Source of the DNA: G965220205 sp965220205
Lineage (GTDB): Bacteria; Chloroflexota; Dehalococcoidia; Lucifugimonadales; Australimonadaceae
Direction of reading: 5' to 3'
NCBI GenBank assembly: GCA_965220205.1
Contig: OZ244812.1
Location: forward strand, 1,674,001 to 1,738,000
Length of the DNA stretch: 64,000 nt
Below the pieces are notes generated by a model. That model ran no database searches. It worked only from the letters and a program-made list of their open reading frames with translations, and was not told the origin of the DNA. The translations under genes were made by a program, and so were the position numbers. How positions within the stretch are numbered: the first letter of the stretch is position 1; each line of letters starts with the position of its first letter. Positions 17,899 to 25,477 of this stretch are shown piece after piece.

Positions 17899-19219
17899 GT
17901 GGTTGGAGGCGCTGGACCGCGAGCCGCCCGAGCCGCCGTGCCCCATCTGCGAGGGACGCCGCTGGCTCAGGCACGACGTCCCCGTCACGCATCCGGATTT
18001 CGGCAAGGCCTACCCGTGCTCGTGCCAGGACGGCGTCGGACTCGAGCGGCGTCTGTCGCGCTTGCGCCGCTTCTCCAACATGGGCCGGCTCGCCGAGGTG
18101 TCGTTCGCGTCCACCGACCCGGCGGGCCCCGGCGCGACCAGCGAAGCCCGCGTGCGGTTCGCCGCTGCCTTCGAGGCCGCACGGGCCTACGCTGAGCAAC
18201 CCGAGGGCGCCCTCGTGTTTGTCGGCGGCAACGGCGCCGGCAAGACCCACCTCGCCGCCGCCGTCGCCAACCGGCTCATGGAGCGCGGCGAGCCCGTCTT
18301 CTTCACCTTCGTCCCCGACCTGCTGGACCACCTACGGTCCGCCTTCAGCCCGGACAGCGCCCTCCCCTACGACGAGCTGTTCGAACAAGTGAAGGAGATA
18401 CCGGCGCTGGTGCTGGACGACCTGGGCGCGCACGGCGCGTCGCCCTGGGCGGAGGAAAAGCTCTACCAGGTGCTCAACCACCGCGTCCTTTCGAGGTTGC
18501 CCACCGTCGTCACCTGCGGCGCGCAGGTCGAACGCCTAGACGGCCGCATCCAGAGCCGGCTGTTGGACCCACGGGCGGCGCGCATCCTGGACCTCGGCGG
18601 CAGCGCGCGCGGGGCCAGGCGGGGCATCGGCAGCGTCGAGCCGGAGATGCTCGAGCACATGACCTTCGAGACTTTCGACACCGCGCCGCCCGGCTCCGAC
18701 CGCGACAGCCGCGAAACGCTCCAAGCGGCCGTCGCCATGGCCTCGAACTTTGCGCGCGACCCCCAGGGATGGCTCGTCCTCGTGGGCGAGTCGGGCGCCG
18801 GCAAGACCCACCTGGCTGTCGCGGTGGCCAACGAACGCCTCCGGCTCGGCGAGGAGGTCTTCTTTACCACCGTCCCCGACCTGCTCGACCACCTCCGATA
18901 CACCTTCAGCCCCGACAGCCGCATCACTTACGACGAAGCGTTCGACCGGGTGAAGCAGACGCCCCTGCTCGTGCTGGACGACCTGAGCAGTCAGACAACG
19001 ACCGCTTGGGCGAGGGAGAAGCTCTACCAGATCATCACGCACCGGCACAACGCCCGCCTGCCCACCGTCATCACGACGCGGGCCATTCTCGAAGAGCCAA
19101 ACGACCCGGTAGCGTCGCGGCTCAACGACGCCCGGCTCGTCGCAGTCATGCCCATCGCCGCGCCGGACTACCGCCGCGCCCAAGCCCGGAAGTCGCCCCG
19201 GCAGTCTCGGGGCGCATGA
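17825..19219 (+). CDS. Tandem AAA+ DnaC/DnaI-like helicase-loader ATPase
   Basis: A 464-residue protein with two homologous AAA+ domains. A Cys cluster comes first (CPICEG at 39-44 and CSC at 65-67), likely a zinc site. Domain 1 has Walker A GGNGAGKTHLA (134-144) and Walker B ALVLDDL; domain 2 has GESGAGKTHLA (321-331) and LLVLDDL. The two share long stretches such as VPDLLDHLR and FSPDS. DnaC/DnaI loaders normally have a single ATPase domain of about 250 residues, so the duplication is unusual. The start at 17825 is inside the DnaD-like gene. Location after dnaB suggests a role in loading the helicase (inference). Confidence 0.88.
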   Translation: MESLGDILRRLQRQSYSAAEELPAEWLEALDREPPEPPCPICEGRRWLRHDVPVTHPDFGKAYPCSCQDGVGLERRLSRLRRFSNMGRLAEVSFASTDPAGPGATSEARVRFAAAFEAARAYAEQPEGALVFVGGNGAGKTHLAAAVANRLMERGEPVFFTFVPDLLDHLRSAFSPDSALPYDELFEQVKEIPALVLDDLGAHGASPWAEEKLYQVLNHRVLSRLPTVVTCGAQVERLDGRIQSRLLDPRAARILDLGGSARGARRGIGSVEPEMLEHMTFETFDTAPPGSDRDSRETLQAAVAMASNFARDPQGWLVLVGESGAGKTHLAVAVANERLRLGEEVFFTTVPDLLDHLRYTFSPDSRITYDEAFDRVKQTPLLVLDDLSSQTTTAWAREKLYQIITHRHNARLPTVITTRAILEEPNDPVASRLNDARLVAVMPIAAPDYRRAQARKSPRQSRGA

Positions 19220-19674
19220 CCGGGCAGCCTGAGCTCCGGGACGGCCCCATCCCCGCGGACGACTCGTGCGATTTCTGCGGCATCGTTGCCGGCCGCCTGC
19301 CGCGGACCGTGATCCACGAAGACGACGGCATCATGGTGTTCCGCAACGCCCTCACCTGGGTATCGACTATGTATCTGGTCGTACCCAAGGCGCACATGAC
19401 ACAGGCGGAGTTCTGGCGCTCGCCGCTGTTCGGCCGCGCCGCGGCGTTGGCGGTCAGCCTGGGCGAGAGCGATGCGCCGGGCGGTTTCAGGCTCGTGTCC
19501 AACTTCGGCCGCGACGCATCACAGACTCAACCCCACGGCCACCTCCACCTCGTCGGCGGGGCCGAGCTGGGGCTCTACATGGACTTCCCGCGCAAGGGGG
19601 ACTACTGGCAACGCCTCTTCGGCTACACCGAATACGACCCGAACCGCCCTACCCGTCGTCGCCGGCCGGCCTAG
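19216..19674 (+). CDS. HIT-family nucleotide hydrolase or transferase
   Basis: A 152-residue histidine-triad protein. CDFCGIVAGRLPRTVIHED marks the family N-terminus with a CxxC pair. The catalytic triad is in QPHGHLHLVGG (His-x-His-x-His). HIT proteins hydrolyse or transfer nucleotidyl groups; the substrate is not predictable here. The ATG overlaps the stop of the tandem-AAA+ gene (ATGA). The C-terminus ends in a basic run (TRRRRPA). Confidence 0.9.
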   Translation: MTGQPELRDGPIPADDSCDFCGIVAGRLPRTVIHEDDGIMVFRNALTWVSTMYLVVPKAHMTQAEFWRSPLFGRAAALAVSLGESDAPGGFRLVSNFGRDASQTQPHGHLHLVGGAELGLYMDFPRKGDYWQRLFGYTEYDPNRPTRRRRPA

Positions 19675-19831
19675 CCTCGAGCAGCCCGCCCCGCGCGAGG
19701 CCCAACGCTCCGAACACCCCCCGGCGGCGCAGTCGCGCTGAAACGTAGGAATCAGATAACCTGAGAGAACGCGCGAGGGCTTGCCGGCCCGTCCGCGCCC
19801 CTTGGAACAACACCTTACGGAGGAAAAGCGC

Positions 19832-22315
19832 TTGGTCAGGTCATCCCGCGTATCGACGATGCGATACGACCATCAGCAGATCGACCGCAAGTGGCAGGAA
19901 CGCTGGAGCGCCGACCAGCTCTACCGCGCGACCGAAGACGACCCGCGGCCCAAATGGTACGCGCTGACCATGTACCCGTATCCCTCCGGCGACCTGCACG
20001 TCGGCCATTGGTACGCGATGGCGCCGTCCGACGCACACGCCCGCTTCATGCGGATGCGCGGCTACAACGTCATGCACCCCATGGGCTTCGACGCCTTCGG
20101 ACTCCCCGCCGAGAACGCCGCCATCCAGCGCGGCATCCACCCGCACTCCTGGACGATGGCCAACATCGAACGCATGCGGGACCAGCTCCGGTCGATAGGC
20201 GCAACCTACGACTGGGACCGCGAGATCGTCACGTGCCTGCCGGAGTACTACAAGTGGAACCAGTGGTTCTTCCTCCGCATGTACGAGAAGGGCCTCGCCT
20301 ACCGGGCGTCCGCGGCCGTGAACTGGTGCCCGACCTGCCAGACGGTGCTCGCCAACGAGCAGGTCGTCGACGGCAGGTGCGAGCGTACGGGCGATGTCGT
20401 CGTCAGGCGTCAGATGGACCAGTGGTTCTTCAAGATCACCGACTACGCCGACGAGCTGCTCGACTTCTCGGGCGTCGTCGACTGGCCCGAGCGCATCAAG
20501 ACGATGCAGACGAACTGGATCGGCCGCAGCGAGGGCGTCGACATCTCGTTCGACATCTCCGAATACGGGCTGGACGAACGCGAGATAGGCACATTCACCA
20601 CGCGCATCGACACGATCTTCGGCGTCACGTTCATCGTGCTTGCGCCCGAGCACCCGCTCGTCGAGCCGCTCACCGCCCCCGACTGCCGCGACGCCGTGCG
20701 CGCCTACGTGGACCGCGCCCGCGAGGCGTCGGAGATCGACCGCCTCTCCACCGAGCGCGAGAAGACGGGCGTGTTCACCGGCGCCTATGCCGTGAACCGG
20801 CTCAACGGCGATCGTGTGCCCATTTGGGTGGGCGACTACGTCCTGCTCACCTACGGGACGGGCGCCGTGATGGGCGTGCCAGCCCACGACCAGCGCGACT
20901 TCGTGTTCGCCCAGAAGTACGGGCTCGAGATCCGAGTGGTCGTCGCACCTCCGGGATGGGACGGCGCCCCGCTGACCGAGGCCTACATCGAGAAGGCGGG
21001 CACGCAAACAGCGTCCGGCCAGTTCGACGGCATGCCCAATGCGCAGGGCTACGAGGCGATCGCCGATCACATCGTTGCGCAGGGATGGGGCTCGCGTACG
21101 GTGACGTACCGGATGCGCGACTGGCTGATATCGCGCCAGCGCTACTGGGGCACGCCGATCCCTATCGTCTACTGCGGCGACTGCGGCGCGCTGCCGACGC
21201 CCGACGACCAGCTTCCGGTGGTCCTGCCTGAGGACGCGGAGTTCAAGCCAACCGGCGAGTCCCCGCTGAAGCTGCACCAGGGCTTCCTGCACGCGACCTG
21301 TCCCCGGTGCGGCGGTCCCGCCACCCGCGAGACCGATACGATGGACACGTTCGTGGACTCGTCGTGGTACCAGTTCCGCTACTCGAACCCGGCTTACGAC
21401 CAGGGTCCCGTCGACCCCGCGCGCACGGCCTACTGGTGTCCGGTCGACCAGTACACGGGCGGGGCCGAGCACGCCGTGATGCACCTGCTCTACGCTCGAT
21501 TCTTCACGAAAGCCATGCGCGACCTGGGCGTCGTCGACTTCGACGAGCCGTTCCTCCGGCTGTTCAACCAGGGCACGGTCCTCTCCGGCCACGCCAAGAT
21601 GAGCAAGAGCCGCGGGAACGTCATCGCTCCCGACGACTACGTAGCCGAGTTGGGCGCGGACGTCGTGCGCCTCTATCTCATGTTCATGGGCCCATGGGAG
21701 GGCGGCGGCGACTGGAGCGACTCCGGCATCAACGGCGTCGCGCGTTGGGTCAATCGCCTGTGGGACCAGCTGACTGACCCCTCGAACGGGCCATCGGACG
21801 ACGCCGGAACCGGGCCGGCGGACCGCGAAGTGCGCCGCGCGCTGCACCAGACCCTGCGCCAGGCCACTCAGGACTTCGAGCGCTTCAAGTACAACACGGC
21901 CATCGCGGCGATGATGTCGTTCACGAACGTGCTCGCGGCGGCGACCTCGGAGCAGCGGCTGTCGCGCGAGGCGTGGGACGAGGCCGCGCAAGGGCTCTTG
22001 CTGCTCTTCGCGCCGCTCGCGCCGCATCTCGCCGAGGAGATGTGGGAGCGGCTCGGCCAGGCCTACAGCATCCATCAGCAACCGTGGCCCGAGTGGGACG
22101 CAGCGCTCGCCGCCGCCGAGGAGGCGACTCTCGTTGTGCAGGTGAACGGCAAGCTTCGCGACCGCATCACCGTGGACGCGGGCATCAGCGAGGAGGACGC
22201 GAAGTCCGTCGCGCTGGCCAGCGACCGCGTGCTCGCGTACACCGACGGCAAGTCGGTGGAACGGGTCGTGTTCGTGCCAGGCCGCTATCTGGTCAGCGTC
22301 GTGGTGAAGGGGTAG
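19832..22315 (+). CDS. leuS: Leucyl-tRNA synthetase
   Basis: A class I synthetase of about 827 residues charging tRNA-Leu. HIGH box is HVGH in PYPSGDLHVGHWYAM; KMSKS box is HAKMSKSRGNV. The CP1 editing domain has TTRIDTIFGVTF, and two CxxC pairs (CGDCG, CPRCG) follow. The C-terminal domain ends VERVVFVPGRYLVSVVVKG. The TTG at 19832 is chosen because GGAGG lies exactly 8 bp upstream. The ATG at 19859 is possible but has no ribosome-binding site. No T-box leader was recognised in the 157 bp before it. Confidence 0.95.
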   Translation: MVRSSRVSTMRYDHQQIDRKWQERWSADQLYRATEDDPRPKWYALTMYPYPSGDLHVGHWYAMAPSDAHARFMRMRGYNVMHPMGFDAFGLPAENAAIQRGIHPHSWTMANIERMRDQLRSIGATYDWDREIVTCLPEYYKWNQWFFLRMYEKGLAYRASAAVNWCPTCQTVLANEQVVDGRCERTGDVVVRRQMDQWFFKITDYADELLDFSGVVDWPERIKTMQTNWIGRSEGVDISFDISEYGLDEREIGTFTTRIDTIFGVTFIVLAPEHPLVEPLTAPDCRDAVRAYVDRAREASEIDRLSTEREKTGVFTGAYAVNRLNGDRVPIWVGDYVLLTYGTGAVMGVPAHDQRDFVFAQKYGLEIRVVVAPPGWDGAPLTEAYIEKAGTQTASGQFDGMPNAQGYEAIADHIVAQGWGSRTVTYRMRDWLISRQRYWGTPIPIVYCGDCGALPTPDDQLPVVLPEDAEFKPTGESPLKLHQGFLHATCPRCGGPATRETDTMDTFVDSSWYQFRYSNPAYDQGPVDPARTAYWCPVDQYTGGAEHAVMHLLYARFFTKAMRDLGVVDFDEPFLRLFNQGTVLSGHAKMSKSRGNVIAPDDYVAELGADVVRLYLMFMGPWEGGGDWSDSGINGVARWVNRLWDQLTDPSNGPSDDAGTGPADREVRRALHQTLRQATQDFERFKYNTAIAAMMSFTNVLAAATSEQRLSREAWDEAAQGLLLLFAPLAPHLAEEMWERLGQAYSIHQQPWPEWDAALAAAEEATLVVQVNGKLRDRITVDAGISEEDAKSVALASDRVLAYTDGKSVERVVFVPGRYLVSVVVKG

Positions 22316-22420
22316 GCGAGTACGACCCCAGGCGAGGCTCGCATCCATCGGCAGCGTAGGGCGCTGACGCGGCTGACCGCGTGCAACGCGGTCGGGATTG
22401 CCGTCTGCGCGCCGCTGGCC

Positions 22421-22735
22421 GTGGTCGTGTCGAACGCATTCGACGAAGCGGGCGGCACGGCCGCCGGCGTGCTTGGCGTGATCGCGTTCTTCGTCTCTGT
22501 AGGATGGGCCCTGACCTTCCACCGACGGCTAACGGCGCCAGGCCAGACTCGCAACGGGGCGCTGCAACGTCTGAATCAGGCGACGACCACCGCGCCCTTC
22601 CCTGCCTACATGGGCGTCGCGGTCGCGCTGATCACCGGCTCCGGCATCGCCATCGCGCCGTTCGTTATCGTCGCCGCCATCGCCGCCGCCGCCGCCCACC
22701 GCACCGGCCAAGCCCTCATCGCCGCACAGGGGTAG
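22421..22735 (+). CDS. Putative small membrane protein
   Basis: A 104-residue frame with three hydrophobic stretches (AAGVLGVIAFFVSVGWAL, YMGVAVALITGSG, APFVIVAAIAAAAA). It is in the same frame as leuS and remains open back to the leuS stop. A further hydrophobic stretch (AVGIAVCAPLAVVV) precedes the first possible start, GTG 22421, so the real protein may begin upstream at a rare codon. No ribosome-binding site is seen. I recognise no family. It may be a genuine four-helix membrane protein or chance. Confidence 0.4.
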   Translation: MVVSNAFDEAGGTAAGVLGVIAFFVSVGWALTFHRRLTAPGQTRNGALQRLNQATTTAPFPAYMGVAVALITGSGIAIAPFVIVAAIAAAAAHRTGQALIAAQG

Positions 22736-22743
22736 GGAGACGC

Positions 22744-23010
22744 CCATACTGAAGGTGGAGTTGAATATGGAGCGCGCCCGACCTCCATACTGAAGACAGG
22801 GTTGAATATGGAGCACGCCCGGCCTCCGTACTGAAGACGGAGTTGAATATGGAGGCCTTCTGAGCATTCCGCAGGGAAGAACCGGGGGAGAGGGCTGTTG
22901 GTCTGAACGTGCCGTCCCCATATTGCAGGCTGCGTTGCATAAGGCTCCAGAGGCGCTCTATACTGAAGGCAGGGTGCAACATGGAGCACACCTCCTCTGT
23001 ATTGCACCTT
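22744..23010. repeat. 41-bp palindromic repeat cluster upstream of fic
   Basis: Three near-identical 41-bp units begin at about 22746, 22787 and 22828. Each is CTCCATACTGAAGACRG followed by GGTTGAATATGGAG-type sequence, so that CTCCATA and TATGGAG pair as a hairpin. A fourth unit at 22960 and more diverged ones at about 22918 and 22998 follow. The region up to the Fic gene has no supportable coding frame. The array is too short-period and too self-complementary to be CRISPR. Confidence 0.75.
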
Positions 23011-23039
23011 TCCGAGCATTCTGAAGCTTCGTCGTGGCG

Positions 23040-24239
23040 ATGTACGAGTCTCAAGGAAGCAGTGTTAGCACTCCTGGACGGGCCGGGCGGTACGTGCCTC
23101 AGCCGACTGGCTACCGCGCATTCATCCCCGCTCCTCTTCCACCAGAACCGTCCCTACGCCTCACGGGCGAACTCCAGTCCTTGTTGTCCAACGCCGACCG
23201 CGCCCTAGGCAGGCTGGATGGGTCCATCCAGACGTTGCCCGATCCCGACCTCTTCGTCTTCATGTACGTACGCAAAGAAGCCGTGCTCTCCAGTCAGATC
23301 GAGGGTACGCAGAGTTCCCTGCAAGACGTACTGGCCGCGGAGGCGAAGATTCTCTCGCCGAGCCGCCCGCGTGATGCGCAGGAGGTGATCAACTACGTAG
23401 CGGCAATGAACACTGGGCTCGAGCGCCTCGGCGCCCTGCCGGTCTCCATCCGTCTCATCCGGGATATCCACAAGATATTGCTTGCGCGCGTCCGCGGCTC
23501 ACATCTAACCCCGGGCGAGTTGCGAACGAGCCAGAACTGGATAGGCCCCGAGGGATGCACCCTCGACCAAGCCGAGTTCGTGCCGCCGCCCCCGCACGAG
23601 GCGCTCAGGGTTCTCGGAGAGCTGGAGACCTTCATTCACAAACAAGACGATCTTCCCATTCTCGTTCGCCTTGGCCTAGTCCACGCCCAGTTCGAAACGA
23701 TTCACCCCTTTCTTGACGGCAACGGCCGCATGGGGAGACTCCTTATCACATTCTTGCTGACAGAACGCGACATTCTGCAAAAGCCTGTCCTCTATCTGTC
23801 GTACTACTTCAAGCGCCATCGGCAGACGTACTACGATCGCCTGCAAGCCGTTCGCGACCATGGGGACTGGGAAGGTTGGCTCACGTTCTTTCTTCGCGGC
23901 ATAATTGAAATCAGCAACGAAGCCACCAGGACCGCCCGGCGCATCCTCGAGCTACGAGAGCAGCACCGATCGGCCGTTACCGACCACCTTGGCCTGGCTG
24001 CGGGGAACGGCCACCGCGTCCTCGAACAGCTCTACCAGACGCCGATACTATCGGTCGCCCACGTCCAGAACATCACCGGGACCAGCTACACCGCCGCCAA
24101 CAATCTAGTCGCACGTCTCGTAGATGTCGGCATCTTGCAAGAGGCCACTGGCAACAGGCGCAACCGACAGTTCCGCTATGACCCCTACATCCGCATCTTC
24201 GCCGACGATTCCGAAGAAGAGGCTCAGGACAGCGCTTGA
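23040..24239 (+). CDS. Fic-domain protein (class II, predicted AMPylator)
   Basis: A 399-residue Fic protein. The N-terminal Fic_N region (LPPEPSL...LSNADRALGRLDG) is followed by the autoinhibitory helix motif SSQIEGTQSS near residue 85, which marks class II Fic proteins that block their own ATP site. The core motif is HPFLDGNGRMGR near residue 222, with all catalytic and anion-binding residues intact. A C-terminal winged-helix-like domain (ILSVAHVQNITGTSYTAANN, LVDVGILQEATGNRRNRQF) probably binds DNA. Family activity is transfer of AMP to protein targets. GTG 23034 is an alternative start; neither has a ribosome-binding site. The repeat cluster immediately upstream could be regulatory. Confidence 0.92.
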   Translation: MYESQGSSVSTPGRAGRYVPQPTGYRAFIPAPLPPEPSLRLTGELQSLLSNADRALGRLDGSIQTLPDPDLFVFMYVRKEAVLSSQIEGTQSSLQDVLAAEAKILSPSRPRDAQEVINYVAAMNTGLERLGALPVSIRLIRDIHKILLARVRGSHLTPGELRTSQNWIGPEGCTLDQAEFVPPPPHEALRVLGELETFIHKQDDLPILVRLGLVHAQFETIHPFLDGNGRMGRLLITFLLTERDILQKPVLYLSYYFKRHRQTYYDRLQAVRDHGDWEGWLTFFLRGIIEISNEATRTARRILELREQHRSAVTDHLGLAAGNGHRVLEQLYQTPILSVAHVQNITGTSYTAANNLVARLVDVGILQEATGNRRNRQFRYDPYIRIFADDSEEEAQDSA

Positions 24240-24340
24240 GCGTCTCCCTCGAATGTCCGAACGATTCAATGCGGTCGGCGGCTGAGCGCTCTACCGTCCG
24301 GAGATGCAAGAGCAGGCCCTAGTCGCCCCTCAACCGCCCC

Positions 24341-25000
24341 CTACACAGCCCTCGTGAGGAACGCGCCAGCGCGGGGGTGAGGCGTGGCGGCGGCGATGAT
24401 CTCGTAGCGGGCCTGCGCCAGGATCCACTGCCAATCGTCTTCCGTGTATTTGTTGTGCTGCGCGAACACCTCGAGCGCGCGTGCGTAGCGCAGCTCCTCC
24501 GGATCGCCCGGCTCTTGCTGGCGCCCTGCGAGGTACTCTTCGAACGGCACGCGCACCCAGTCGTAGAGCAAGAACAGCCCCGCCGGCGCGAGCACCCGGC
24601 GCGCCTCGTCGAGAAAGCGGAACGGGTCCTCGAACATGTGCAGCGCCGCCGCAATAGTGAGCAAGTCCACCGACCCGTCGGCGAGCGGCAGCGGGGCAGC
24701 CGCCACGTTGCACAGGCCCAGCGTCGGCGGCTCGCCCGCGTAGTCGAGCCCTTCAGCGTTCGCGATCATGTCGGCAGCCCGGTCGTACCCGTGCAGCCGA
24801 GCATTGGGGATACGTCGACTCACATCGCGCAGGTACAAGCCCGGGCCGCATCCCAGATCGACGAGCACTGGCGCGTCGGGCAGCAAGGGGGCCACCGTCG
24901 AATCGAAGAACAACCAGAACGCCTCGTTGAACCGGACCGTGTAGCGCTCGAGTTGGCGACGGAGTCCGCTCCCGCTCTCCCGTCCGGCGGACGACGTCAT
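24341..25000 (-). CDS. Class I SAM-dependent methyltransferase
   Basis: A 219-residue methyltransferase. Motif I is VLVDLGCGPGLYLRDV (about 46-61); the acidic ribose-binding position is in LHGYDRAADM; then LPLADGSVDLLTIAAALHMFEDP and the core LDEARRVLAPAGLFLLYDW. The substrate is unknown. Its ATG overlaps the stop of the upstream carboxymuconolactone decarboxylase-like gene (ATGA), so the pair is translationally coupled. Confidence 0.88.
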   Translation of the reverse strand: MTSSAGRESGSGLRRQLERYTVRFNEAFWLFFDSTVAPLLPDAPVLVDLGCGPGLYLRDVSRRIPNARLHGYDRAADMIANAEGLDYAGEPPTLGLCNVAAAPLPLADGSVDLLTIAAALHMFEDPFRFLDEARRVLAPAGLFLLYDWVRVPFEEYLAGRQQEPGDPEELRYARALEVFAQHNKYTEDDWQWILAQARYEIIAAATPHPRAGAFLTRAV

Positions 25001-25404
25001 GACGGCGACGCGGCGACCGTGACGCCGCGCTCTTCGAACACCTCGCCCGCGGCGCGCAAGCCGTTCAACACGCGGGGCAAACCGCAGTACGAGATGCACT
25101 GCACGAAGATCTCGAGGACCTCGTCCGGCGTCCATCCCGCGTTGAGCGCGTAGCCGACGTACGATTTGATCTGCGGTTCGGCGCCCAGTGCGGTCAGCGC
25201 CGCGATGGTAATGCCGCACCGCGTCTTCACGTCGAGCTGGGGGCGCGACCATATCTCGCCGAAGTTCACGCCGAGCGCGTAGTCCTCGAGGCCCGGCACC
25301 AGGTCGAAACCCGCCGAGTTGGACGCGCTGCGCGCGCTGGCGCTCCCGCTCAGCACGCGGCGCACCGCACGGCCCTTCTCCTTGCTCTCTTCCGGAATGT
25401 TCAT
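24997..25404 (-). CDS. Carboxymuconolactone decarboxylase family protein
   Basis: A 135-residue all-helical protein like PcaC. GEIWSRPQLDVKTRCGITIAA and LTALG precede YALNAGWTPDEVLEIFVQ, matching the family's EVWSRPGLD and alpha-helical core. It lacks the CxxC pair of the AhpD peroxidase branch. True PcaC acts on carboxymuconolactone; many relatives have other or unknown roles, so the substrate is open. First gene of a two-gene unit with the methyltransferase. Confidence 0.85.
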   Translation of the reverse strand: MNIPEESKEKGRAVRRVLSGSASARSASNSAGFDLVPGLEDYALGVNFGEIWSRPQLDVKTRCGITIAALTALGAEPQIKSYVGYALNAGWTPDEVLEIFVQCISYCGLPRVLNGLRAAGEVFEERGVTVAASPS

Positions 25405-25477
25405 CGCCTCTTCTCCGTCGGCCCCTCATAACGTCGATCACGTGACTCGCGCGGTTGTTCCTGACATGGGGAACGTC

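Noticed and set aside
19675..19831. T-box leader before leuS
   Set aside because: The conserved T-box sequence and a terminator-antiterminator pair were not recognised.
19841..22522. An 893-residue minus-strand frame opposite leuS
   Set aside because: Arg/His/Val-biased antisense of a definite synthetase gene; a product of high G+C at third positions.
22744..23010. CRISPR array
   Set aside because: Repeat period of 41 bp with no unique spacers; the units are self-complementary throughout and no cas gene is nearby.
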